In this document: in pieces, positions 12,150-21,955 of the stretch
How positions within the stretch are numbered: the stretch's first letter is position 1
Layout: every line of letters begins with the position of its first letter
Origin: Saussurea involucrata
Lineage: Eukaryota > Streptophyta > Magnoliopsida > Asterales > Asteraceae
Direction of reading: 5' to 3'
Length of the DNA: 64,000 bases
NCBI GenBank assembly: GCA_033807775.1
Contig: CM066322.1
Span: 17,969,001-18,033,000 of the forward strand
Made by a program: the position numbers and the translations under genes
Notes under the pieces: model-generated
Told to the model about the DNA's origin: nothing
Seen by the model: only the letters and a program-made list of their open reading frames with translations
The model's database searches: none

Positions 12150-12895
12150 TGCTCCCCCTCAAAACATACATGGGGATTGACTTGCTCCCCCTCGAAGTGA
12201 GAGGTTGTTGATCCGCCATGGAATATCTGTAAGAGACCCAAAGTTAGTAAAGCGGACGGATAAACAAGTTCCAACGCGTACCTTTGCATTAAATGGCTCA
12301 ATCTGAGAAAAATGGAGGACTGGCAGTGATGAAACAGGTACTGAGTTGACAAAGCAGGGGTATCCGGATAAAGGATGGAAAAATATTCCGGACAAACCAA
12401 AGTATCCGGATAACATGTGTCCGGACAGCAAAGGTTTCCGGACATAGTAGGGATTCCGGATAATCCTACCCGGATACCCATCTGGTCCAGAAAGTCATCC
12501 GGACTGATGGGTGTCCAGACACTTTTACACTTTAAAGAATGATTCCATTTTTCAAAGATATGAAACCTGTAGAATTTTGAGAAAATGGATCTCTCGCTCC
12601 CCCTCAAACTGAGAATGGGGAAAAACTTGCTTCCCCTCGGATAGTGCAATGGATAGTCCGACACACATAAAAACTTTTAGGCATTGAAAGAAAAAAAAAA
12701 CCGTGTCGCTCCCCCTCAAATGATGAGCATTAGATGACATGCTCCCCCTTAGAATGTGCGCGTAGAGTGAAGTGCACACGGGAGTATCCACACACACAAA
12801 AAACTTTTTAACATTTTTAAGAAAAAATGTGTGTGACGCTCCCCCTCAACAGTAGAGTAACATACCTGATAGCTGATTATGCCCCCCCTAAACAC
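12150..12895 (-). repeat. array of polypurine-tract-like motifs
   Basis: On the sense strand the motif tgagggggagc or a close variant occurs about eight times (plus-strand sites near 12152, 12184, 12593, 12630, 12707, 12741, 12838 and 12882). Copies 12593-12895 are spaced by text containing gtgtgtg. This is where integrase, RT and RNase H would be expected in a full element. The array may reflect repeated template switching at PPT-like sites. Confidence 0.7.
12359..12512 (-). repeat. TCCGGA-rich block in Copia internal region
   Basis: Ten or so ccgga cores (tatccggat, ttccggaca, tgtccggac). Compare 24940-25350 in the same element and the blocks in Gypsy LTRs. Confidence 0.7.
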
Positions 12896-12906
12896 ATGAG
12901 AAACTC

Positions 12907-13019
12907 GTGAAAGCACAGGTATAAACAAACCTCGCGTCTTCGTAATATTGTTCCTTGTAGATCATGAGCAGCTCCCTCCTTCTGGTCATGTGTGTGGAGC
13001 ATTCAGTGTCTAAGAGTCA
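12907..13019 (-). pseudogene. Copia aspartic protease remnant
   Basis: One frame reads L-D-T-E-C-S-T-H-M-T-R-R-R-E-L-L from about 13013 downward, matching the Copia retropepsin start D-S-G-C-S-x-H-M-T with the active-site S and G replaced. An in-frame stop lies just upstream. Followed within 100 bp by the polypurine-like array, so nothing of integrase remains. Confidence 0.6.
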
Positions 13020-13044
13020 CACATGACCGTCCTGCAAAACAAGT

Positions 13045-13678
13045 TTAGCGGACCTTGGGTACCCAGATTTGCCTGGGTCCCGGAGGGTTAGATTTGGCAC
13101 TGCCTGGGGAAATTTGCTTTGACTCAGCTTTTCCTTTAGGTGTAGATTTTACACCGTTGGAGGGAACTAGTTTTGGCACTTGTTGCCTCTTGGGTGTAGA
13201 ATTTACACCTTTTGGAGGAACATATTTTGTAGCAGCTTTCCACCTGGGTGCCGGTCTAACCTCAGTGGGAGAAGCCTGTTTTGGAATGGGGTTGGTCTCC
13301 CGCTGTGGTTTAACCTCTGTTTGAGAACCCTGTTGTTTATGATATTTTCTCTTGTTATTACTGGGTTTGTGTTTGGGTGAATGATTGTACATGTGATATG
13401 ACCCAAACCAATCATTGTTATTGATATCATCAAAGTCATTCCAACCACAACTAGAACAACATAAGCAATCATGCGATAATTGAACCAATTGCTGAATGGA
13501 GTAGAGCTTAATTGGAAAATTAACATCTCGTTTAACAAAATTATTCCTATGATTCCATTCGCAATCATGCTTATGCATCCTAGGATAGAAAACAGTGTTA
13601 AATGACTTCGATGCCTCTTTCTCAATAGATTCCCTACCTAGCCTCTTTGGTTTATCTTGTTTAGGCTGGCCGATTTTA
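13045..13678 (-). pseudogene. Copia basic spacer between gag and protease
   Basis: Encodes a Lys/Pro-rich stretch with repeated GVNSTPK, GVKSTPK and SPTEV motifs, a CCSSCGW pair of cysteines, and the terminal QIWVPK tag typical of the segment just before Copia protease. The frame continues uninterrupted from 14319 across the Cassandra insertion site if Cassandra is removed. A stop at 13045 separates it from the protease remnant. Confidence 0.65.
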
Positions 13679-13772
13679 TGTAACACCTTAGGCATATCCC
13701 ACATCGGCCGTGGACAGGAGAGATGCTGGGTATATTAGTAAACCTTGGCCTTACCAGACACAACGCGTTTTG

Positions 13773-13866
13773 GGGCCACAAGCATGCGGGTTCCTTGGGA
13801 ACTCTGTGGTTAAGCGTGCTTGGGTGGGAGTAGTACCAGGATGGGTGACCTCCTGGGAAGTCCTTG
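13773..13866 (+). repeat. 5S rRNA-like segment in Cassandra 5' LTR
   Basis: Shows the internal promoter of plant 5S genes: taagcgtgcttggg (box A region), the intermediate element, and ggatgggtgacc followed by ctgggaagtcc (box C). In Cassandra this region can recruit RNA polymerase III. The 5' part of 5S is only loosely kept. Confidence 0.9.
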
Positions 13867-14131
13867 CGAATTCCTTGCCAGGTCGCCAAGAACAAAGCCG
13901 TGAGCCAGTGGGGCAAAGCGGACAATATTGTGTCGTGGTAAGCGAGGTGTTACAAATGGTATCAGAGCCACTCCTGTGCCGTTCGGGATGGTGGGGCAAA
14001 CCTTATCGAGGACGATGAGTCCTTAAGGGGGGGTGTGTGTAACACCTTAGGCATATCCCACATCGGTCGTGGACAGGAGAGATGCTGGGTATATTAGTAA
14101 ACCTTGGCCTTACCAGACACAACGCGTTTTG

Positions 14132-14225
14132 GGGCCACAAGCATGCGGGTTCCTTGGGAACTCTGTGGTTAAGCGTGCTTGGGTGGGAGTAGTACCAGGA
14201 TGGGTGACCTCTTGGGAAGTCCTTG
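14132..14225 (+). repeat. 5S rRNA-like segment in Cassandra 3' LTR
   Basis: Second copy, identical to the first over the box A and box C regions except cctcctggg to cctcttggg. Confidence 0.9.
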
Positions 14226-14318
14226 CGAAGTCCTTGCCAGGTCGCCAAGAACAAAGCCGTGAGCCAGTGGGGCAAAGCGGACAATATTGTGTCGTGGTAA
14301 GCGGGGTGTTACATTTTA

Positions 14319-15594
14319 TCTGATCCCACATTGATAGCATGGTCAGTGACTTTTGAAGGAATAGTATTGTTGGTTGGCAAAGGTCCGGTCTCTTGCCTCG
14401 GCTGTGATTGCCTTTTAGAAACTGGTTTAGAAGTTGGTTTTGATTGAGAAATCTTGATCACAGCTGGGGCCTTTGTGTTAGAACATTGACCTTGTTGAAA
14501 ATCGACCGTATGATTCACCACAGGAGATAAAAAATCAGTGTGACTTGGAAGAGGTTTGTCAAAGGGGAATGACTCAAACTCTTCCTCACAGTTACCTTCG
14601 GAGTTCATGTACTCTGAAAAATCTATCTTGGGAAGTACTGGACTAGGAGCAGGTGAGGAAGGCGAGGAACACTTTGTGCTTTCGGTTGTGTGCTCTGGGG
14701 AGTTCGGTGCGGAAGCGTATGAAAAATCAGAATTTAAATTCCTTTTAACACACTCATCTTGAGAAACTTCATTTTCTTGCAAAGAGATATTTCCTATAAA
14801 GGCTTTACACGAGGATGTGTCAGATGAGTTAGAGGAAAGTTCAGGTGAAAATTGCTTCGCAGTTTGGAGCAAGTCAAGCTGCACTTGGAGTTGACTATTT
14901 ATCATATGCTCTTTCATCGTTTCTCTTGTCACCTCAGACAGTTTTGATGAGAGCGTATTGATTTCCCACTGAAATTTTTCCTTTTCCTCACATGACACAC
15001 CGTCGGATTTCTCAGATTTGAGTTTCTCAATCTCAGACATGAGCACTTTCTTTTCGTTTTGAAAAATAGACCTTTCTTTCTCAAACGACTCCTCCAACTC
15101 AACAATCTTTGCTTCCAAGATGAGAGGGGGAACATAGAGTTTAAACTCATCCGTCTCAGTCTTGGTTGCAGGTGCTAGATCCTCATCCTTTTTGGAGGAA
15201 TCCTTGGGACTAGCTACCTTGTAGGGGTCGAAGTAGTCATTGGAAAGGTACTTTTTGTCCTTTTGATATGAGTAGTTTAAAGGTTCATAACAAAATGGGA
15301 GTTGAATTCCTCGTTTGTGTGTGCGCTTATGTTCCTCAGTGTCCTCCTCTTTTTCGGGTTCAAGAGGACCAGTCCGTTGAATTGCGTATTCTGGATACTT
15401 TTTATCTAATCCAAAACAAGCAAAATCATACAGAGTGGGTATATGCCATCTTCCCTTTTTCAAATAGTGTGGGTTATCATATCCAATTCCCCACTCTTTG
15501 TTAAAGTATGTGAACTCTTTAGGTTTATTCAGAAAGATGGTTTGATCAGTTTGATCCCTTTTGTGGAGTTTGTTTTCAAGATCAAGGATTTTAG
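14319..15594 (-). pseudogene. Copia post-gag coiled-coil spacer
   Basis: A frame of over 420 codons starting with EN-K-L-H-K-R-D-Q, then a YPEYAIQRTGPLEPEKEED stretch, a heptad-rich coiled coil near residues 165-260, and a Ser/Pro-rich tail. It is continuous with 24410-24833 across the Gypsy insertion and with 13045-13678 across Cassandra. No gag nucleocapsid zinc knuckle is seen. Function unknown; such spacers occur in several plant Copia lineages. Confidence 0.6.
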
Positions 15595-18093
15595 TGTAAC
15601 GTCCCAAAAATTACAAGGAAATTTAAAATTTTTAAAACATACATTTCATTAAAACAACCATGATTTAATAATTCACGTCTTAAATAAAATTAACGTCGTT
15701 ACTTCAAACCATCAACAAGGTTTATGCAGCGGAAAATTTCATAACTAAATTCAAGGGTTCAAAAGTGAAAGTTTAATAATATTTGACACTCCGCGCTCCA
15801 TGTGTGTACTGTCACGCCCGACCGCCGCCCGCACCTGAAATAACAACACATTGGGAAAGGGTAAGCTAAACGCTTAGTGAATTCAATCACGCACGTAGGT
15901 AGCAACCCCACGCATATCGCCCCTACTCGCAAGTAGGCAACATCACCATCATCACGAATATCAAACCACATAATGATTATTATATAAGCACGAACCTCGG
16001 TCCCACCGAGTACACAAAATACATTAATACAAGCTCAGTCCCACCGAGCCCTCGGTCCCACCGAGTAATTAATACAAGCTCAGTCCCACCGAGCCCTCGG
16101 TCCCACCGAGTAAAAATTGTTGTACTAGCTTAGTCCCACCAAGCCCTCGGTCCCACCGAGCCCCTCAGTCCCACCGAGGTGTACACATGCAAATATATAT
16201 TCCACATACGAATCTAATAAATCACAACCAGTTATCACATCCCATCTAGTTCACGTAAGCACATAAATACACGTAATCACACGTAACACAAAATAACGAC
16301 ATACATGAAATTCCTAACTACGCGGTGAGAGAACTCACCTCAAGGCTAAGCAACGTGCTCACAAACGCAACACCAACACGGCAATCTTCTTCACTTTCTC
16401 CCACCTAAATACGTAATAAAAGTCAAAGGAGAGTCCCGACCCATAACACGTTTACTAGCTTTCAAACGACTAAAATTCCAGCTTTTTATTAGAAATTACG
16501 GGTCTGTTCGGGACCTGTTTTACCCCCTTAAAACTGATAAATACAGAAATTAAAATTCATAATTACGAAGTTCTAAGTCTTACGGTTTCAGGGACGTATC
16601 GCACGCGTCCTAACTATTTTTCTACGACTTAATATGGATTTTACAAAAGTGGTTCACAGAACAGCGAAACACCGGACCTTTCGGTACAACATGGCAATTT
16701 CGCCCAAGTTACGGTCCGAACTGGTCTTTCCGCAAAACAGAGGAAACTTAATAGACTCCGAAACGGAACTTTCGGCACCAGTTCCAACCCAACCCGACAT
16801 TCCTAACAGAAGTTATGCGCCATACAAAACAGTGACAGAAAGCTGGAAGTTTTTCGGACCAGGCTGTATAAACAGCCCCATATGGCCTAGCTACGGGCTA
16901 AATTAGATTTTCGACAAGACACGAAAAACCTTCCCAACTCAGTTTGGAAATTTTGGGCACCAATTTCACGGCAAAACGAATTACGAGTCAAAAGTTATGG
17001 CCTTCGCAAAAACAGGGCAGATTCCAGAATTTTACATAAAATGACGAATCACCAAACTTGCGGCCACTGTTTCACCTAGCTAGAGGCCAAACCAGTTTTC
17101 CGCTAAAACACGGAAAACGTGCCCGACCCCGAGCTTGAACCGTGGGCGCCAGTTTCGGCTCAAACGGAGTTATGACGGAAAAGTTACGGCTGTCGCAAAA
17201 ACACTGGCAGGTTGTAGTAATTCACAGAAAATGATAACTCTCGATTATAAACTCGCTAAGTCATGACTTAATCTAAACAGCCCCGAAACCAGCCGTAACT
17301 TAACGATTAATACTACTAGGGCTGTGTAAACGACCACCACCCACTGCCACCTCCGGCAGTGGTGGTCGCTGGCGGCGGCGGCGGTTTTCCGACGAAATAA
17401 CTAAGACGAACCGCAACCACCGTAACATTCCTAAACTCGCGCTCGGTTGACCGGATGCACGCACATACAGCGCACACAACCACCACCACCCAACACCCAG
17501 CCCCCTCCCCGATGGCAGCGTGCGGCGGCGGCGGCGGCGCTGCCGCTGCCCTCTCGCCGAAATTCCCAAACGAAACAGAAAAGAAACGGGACCATACCTT
17601 AACGATGACGACACGCAGCCGGGGCTGAATTCCTTCTTCTCGACCTCTCCGGCGAAGAACCGTCGGCCCTGGTGGTTTCTCCGGTGACTGGCGGCGTTCC
17701 TCCAGCGGTTGCTTTCTTTCTATCTCTCTCGCTAACTCCCCTCTCGGCTGCTTGAAGAATTGAAGAAAGGAAGAGACAACAAGAGTTGTTGTTTTCTGTT
17801 TGTAAACCGACGAGAAGAGGAGGAAGAGGGGGGGGGGGGGGGGTCGGTCCCCCTTCCCTTTGGCCGTTCAACACCAACAAACACCATTTATTCACTTTAT
17901 CCCCTCCTTGTTCTCACCATTGGCGTTTCCGGTCCCTGGTTTTTCATCACAATACCAAAAATGTAAGCAAGGTTGTCACGTGTAATATTCGAGACCCCTC
18001 CCTTGACAACTTCCGATAATGAATCACACTTCAAATGATAATAAAATAAATACATTAAGGATTTTAAAACCATACCGGGACACAGGCTTTACA
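15595..18093 (-). repeat. Gypsy 3' LTR
   Basis: 2499 bp; longer than its partner mainly because of an extra unit in the accgag palindrome array and a longer G run near 17829. Includes GC-rich tracts (gcggcggcggcgg near 17370 and 17523). Confidence 0.9.
15993..16183. repeat. array of ctcggtcccaccgag palindromes
   Basis: Each unit is a perfect 6-bp stem with a ccc loop (ctcggt-ccc-accgag) and several imperfect variants (ctcagt or cttagt). About eight units in this LTR and fewer in the partner LTR at 22354-22495, so the array is changing in copy number. Confidence 0.8.
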
Positions 18094-18105
18094 ACTCTCC
18101 CCCGC
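18094..18105 (-). promoter_or_regulatory. Gypsy polypurine tract
   Basis: Sense strand reads gcgggggagagt directly before the 3' LTR start TGTAAAGCC. Confidence 0.8.
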
Positions 18106-18110
18106 TTGAA

Positions 18111-19343
18111 TTAGACTTCGTCCCCGAAGTCTACACCTGCAAACAGCTCCGGATAATTCTCTCGCATTTCCGCTTCAGGTTCCCAAGTCCACTCAGAACC
18201 CTTTCGGTGCCTCCATTGAACCTTCACCAAACCAACGACTTTGTTACGCGAGGTTCTCGTCCTCCTGTCAAGAATAGCAACTGGCTTCTCCACATAATTA
18301 AGCCGCGCGTCGATCTGAATATCTTCGAGTGGTATTACTGCAGACTCATCCATCACACACTTCCGCAATTGTGAAACGTGGAAGGTGTTGTGGATCAAGT
18401 TCAGTTCCTCAGGTAGCTCCAACCGATAAGCCACTTTCCCCACGCGGGCGATGATCCGGTAAGGCCCAATATATCGAGGCCCTAGCTTCCCCCGCTTACG
18501 AAACCGGATCACCCCTTTCCATGGTGAAACCTTCAACAATACGTAATCCCCTACTTGAAACTCCAAGTCTGATCGCCTTTTGTCGGCGTAACTCTTCTGC
18601 CGACTCTATGCAGTAACCAAACGGTCCCGCACCATCTGAATTGTCTCGGTCATCTTCAACACAATGTCAGTACTCCCCAACACCCGATGGCCAACCTCGC
18701 CCCAACAAACGGGCGTCCTGCACTTCCTACCGTACAACAACTCGTATGGCGGCATGCCAATACTAGAGTGGTAGCTGTTGTTGTAGGAAAATTCTGCCAA
18801 AGGTAGGTACTGATCCCAACTACCTCCAAAATCGATGACACAAGCTCGAAGCATATCCTCGAGGGTTTGAATGGTTCGCTCGCTCTGTCCGTCCGTCTGT
18901 GGGTGAAAGGCCGTGCTAAAGTGTAACCGTGTACCCATCTCCGACTGGAACTTCTCCCAAAACCGGGAGGTAAAACGAGTGTCCCTGTCGGAGACAATCG
19001 AAACTGGCACCCCGTGCCTGGCCACGATCTCACGCACAAACACCTCCGCATGCTTCTCCGCCGAGGAGCTCTCCCTGATGGCCAAAAAGTGAGCACTCTT
19101 GGTCAGACGGTCAACGATCACCCAAATGGCATCGTTCCCCCGGGGAGTCCTTGGGAGTTTCGTTATGAAGTCCATAGTAATCTCTTCCCATTTCCAAACC
19201 GGGACCTCCAACGGTTGCAATTTCCCATGTGGTCGTTGATGTTCTGCTTTGACCTTCCGACAGGTCATACATACCTCAACACATCTAGCAACATCCCGCT
19301 TCATGCCGGGCCACCAGTAACCTTCACGCAAGTCTCTGTACAT
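18111..19343 (-). pseudogene. Gypsy integrase with C-terminal chromodomain
   Basis: In one frame except for a single TAG at 18606-18608 (a CAG to TAG type change). Begins in the zinc-binding region with MYRDLREGYWWPGMK and the CMTC cysteine pair. The catalytic D,D,E are visible in VIVDRLT, SDRDTRF and GQSERTIQ. After the stop comes the QVGDYVLLKVSPWKG segment, the HVSQLRKC segment, and a chromodomain (VGLVKVQWRHRKGSEWTWEPE) ending at the polypurine tract. Function when intact: inserts element DNA, with the chromodomain biasing target choice. Confidence 0.88.
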
Positions 19344-19463
19344 CTTTGTAGCCCCCGGGTGAATCGAGAACTTGGACTTATGAACTCCTCTTCAAGAAGT
19401 TCCTGCAACTGGTCGAGAAGATCGTCAATCCTTGGCAAAGGATAACGATCCTTTACCGTAAGC
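19344..19463 (-). pseudogene. RT stub fused to integrase linker
   Basis: Encodes LNKLTVKDRYPLPRIDDL, an early RT motif, directly followed by DQLQELLEEE and the H-K-S-K-F-S-I-H-P-G-type integrase start in a shifted frame. The intervening RT core, including the catalytic YxDD, and RNase H are absent. A second deletion separates this stub from the protease. Confidence 0.75.
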
Positions 19464-19948
19464 TTATTCAGCCTCCTTCGCTTCCCCAACTCGCGTGTCC
19501 ACCACATAAGCCAAGTATCCCTGCCCACTATGCTGGAGGTACCTCCGAGCTCTCGCAGCCGAACATATGGCCGTAGTCTGCCTAGACGAATCTCCCTGAA
19601 CTAACAGTTCTCCCCCGCTTGGGGTTCGAATTCGCACTTGTTTGTGACGACAAACAATCTCCGTGTCAAACTTATCCATCCAGTCCATGCCCACAATCGC
19701 ACAAAGTTTCCGCATAGCGATCGGGATCAGGTCAATGGGAAACCGCACTCCTGAGATCTCTAGGGTACACCCGCGAAACACGTCTGTGACCGTCAAGGTC
19801 CTAACATCAGCCACCTCGACAACAAGAGGATGGCTCAATCGTCCTACAACTCGACCCAAACCCTCGCTAAAAGTGCGAGACACAAAAGAGTGAGTAGCCC
19901 CGCTACCAAACATCACAACCGCAGGCACCGAGTTAACTAGGAACGTTC
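19464..19948 (-). pseudogene. Gypsy protease, catalytic Asp lost
   Basis: Reads TFLVNSVPAVVMFGSGATHSF: the expected active-site triad D-S/T-G appears as G-S-G, so the catalytic aspartate is replaced by glycine (GGT for GAT). The rest, with MDWMDK and IVGMDW motifs, is intact. It joins gag in phase only if the 77-nt intron-like block at 19949-20025 is removed. Confidence 0.8.
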
Positions 19949-20025
19949 CTAACGTATAACTGAACCACAAATAAATACATGACATGGAACGTAAAGACAA
20001 GAAGAAAGAAGCAAAAGGGATATAC
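19949..20025 (-). other. intron-like block between gag and protease
   Basis: On the sense strand 77 nt starting GTATATCCC and ending TACGTTAG, U-rich and AT-rich. Removing it joins ...GTG GTT ACA G to GA ACG TTC CTA, giving V-V-T-G-T-F-L-V, the usual uninterrupted gag-protease boundary of this lineage. Retaining it ends gag after about 24 extra codons. It has GT and AG ends and a length within plant intron range. Confidence 0.6.
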
Positions 20026-21159
20026 CTGTAACCACTTTAGGCGTCGCTTGCGCCTCATCCACCGTCAACTGATGAACTCTACCTCGAGCCGCTTCCGCCC
20101 CCGGCTGACCAGTTCGACCATCAGTGATGCGTAATGGGGCATTCCCAGGCGCCCTCTGTGCTCCACCCCCAATAGCTACCCCTGCTCTAGGACAGTTGGC
20201 CCTTACATGGCCCGTCTGATTACAGTTGAAGCAAACCACTAACGGAACCTTACAATCCCGGCTGAGGTGACCGGGTTGGCCACACTTAAAACACCCCTCA
20301 ACTCTCCTCACCCCGGTATCTCGGGGATTAAACCCGCCACTCCCAGAACCCGCGCGCGTATCTGTGAACCTCGAACGCTTCGGCACTGCCGAGATGGGCG
20401 TCACTGGCTGTGCCGCCTTCCGCTTCTTAGCTTGGGTCTCCAGCTCAAGCTCCCTCCTCCGAGCGGCGTCCATCATGGCGGATAATGAAGTGTACTGTGC
20501 TGTGCTAACAAATTCTCGGATCTCCGTGCGTAGCATATCTTTATACCTTGACATCTTCATCTCTTCCGAGGCAGCATATTGGGGACAAAATAATGCCATC
20601 TCGGTGAATTTCCTGTTCATCTCCTTTACCGTCTCTGTTGTCTGGGTGAGTTCTAGGAATTCCTTAGCGATTCTCTCCATCTCTACCGGCGGTACATACT
20701 CTGCACGGAAACGAGTGACAAACTCGTTCCAGGTCAAGGTAGTGCGCTCAGCAGGCGTCAATGCCGTGGCGCACCAATCCTTCGCGCCGTCACGAAGTAG
20801 ATTTACTGCAACACGGACCTTTAGGTTGTCCGGGCAGCCACTGGTCAAAAATGCGAACTCCATGTCAGATACCCATCGCATACTGGTAATCGGATCCAGA
20901 TCTCCCTTAAACTCTGGCGGGGAACAGGCGGAGAGATCCCGGTATTGGAACTCTCGGTTACGGGGATGACCCTCCGCAGGCAGTGGAATAGCTGCAATAC
21001 GCTCCTCCAGTAGGATCACCACCTCCTCTCGAATATCTCGGGGATCGCCTCCCCGATCGCGTGGGAAACCTCAGTAGCAATCAGTTCCCTAATACGCTCC
21101 TCAGTAATCCCCGACCCGGCTTGCGGCGTCGCCGCGTTGTTCCTTCTTGTATTGACCAT
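20026..21159 (-). pseudogene. Gypsy gag
   Basis: Starts with ATG at 21159 giving MVNTRRN, the usual gag start of this group, followed by a one-base frame change near 21045; from there the frame is open. Contains the retrotransposon gag core (residues with WCATALTPAE and FRAEYVPP) and two CCHC zinc knuckles, CFKCGQPGHLSRDC and CFNCNQTGHVRANC. Gag forms the virus-like particle and binds RNA. Ends at the intron-like block. Confidence 0.85.
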
Positions 21160-21940
21160 TCTAGAAAGAGAAAATTCAGAGATCTATAAGCATATATAAC
21201 TCACCCTACCACGCTCATACTCCACTCCTTGGCTCCCTCGTGACTCTCCCCGACTCAAGCATGGATCCTGTGCTTCAGATAGTAGGAGCTCTACTACTAC
21301 CCTTCACACCTATCCTTACTCGTTTTGAGTCCTGTCCCGAGACATTCAAGTAGTCGATTACCACAAATAAACACATATAGCCAATCCAGCCCGTACAAAC
21401 ACTTTTCCTAACTCTCTAGAAAGGTCATATCACCCACTATCCCTTGCCAACACGGAAACCCCACTAACCCTGACGAGTCGCCTCGTGAATGCACGGTCGT
21501 ATACAGTGTAAAACCAAATAGACGTTCGAATAAGAGACTCTATCCTAGAACGGTTGGACTCAAACAAGAGCTGCGCAATAGAATTAAATCTAATATTCTA
21601 AGGCTATTCAGTTCCTACTGCATACAACCTAGAGTGCATTCGCTTAACAACCTATCAAAGCTAGCATGAGTTCCTATAAGCGATAAACCAGCATACGGTA
21701 CCATACAGTTCACATAAGCAATCTAGCATGCGTACACTACACCTGGAAGCAATAGGTACACTAAGTTCCTTACCTTCCCAGCTGGCGTCGGCTGACTGTA
21801 CACACTGCGCCCACGATCACCGTTCCCAACGGGTTTTCTCTTTTCATTTAAAACAAAGATTTTGATAAAAGAATTTAAAGATCTCTTAGCCGCAACTTGA
21901 GACCAAACACACCGAGATATGTTTGATTCACTCAAGCCGT
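21160..21940 (-). other. Gypsy 5' untranslated leader
   Basis: Sequence between primer site and gag start. No frame with recognisable motifs; an 81-aa frame at 21723-21968 has no similarity I know. Confidence 0.5.
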
Positions 21941-21952
21941 GCTCTGATACCA
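21941..21952 (-). promoter_or_regulatory. Gypsy primer-binding site
   Basis: Sense strand TGGTATCAGAGC, complementary to the 3' end of initiator tRNA-Met, four bases inside the 5' LTR. Typical for plant LTR elements. Confidence 0.85.
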
Positions 21953-21955
21953 AGT

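Larger units (their letters stand above)
13679..14313 (+). mobile_element. Cassandra TRIM retrotransposon (5S rRNA in LTRs)
   Basis: Two 276-bp direct repeats (13679-13954 and 14038-14313) begin TGTAACACC and end GGTGTTACA, differing at only a few bases. The 5-bp duplication tttta flanks it (13674-13678 and 14314-14318). The 83-bp interior has only a tRNA-Met primer site (13957-13969) and a polypurine tract (aaggggggg near 14024-14033). Each LTR holds a 5S rRNA-like segment, the defining feature of Cassandra. Non-coding; needs proteins from other elements. It splits the Copia spacer frame. Confidence 0.95.

Noticed and set aside
11978..12664. 228-codon reverse frame overlapping the Copia 3' ORF
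   Set aside because: Mostly runs through the TCCGGA block and overlaps a longer, better-supported frame; composition is repeat-like.
13773..13866. Functional 5S rRNA gene
   Set aside because: The 5' third of 5S is not conserved, and the segment lies inside 276-bp LTRs with primer site and TSD, so it is Cassandra.
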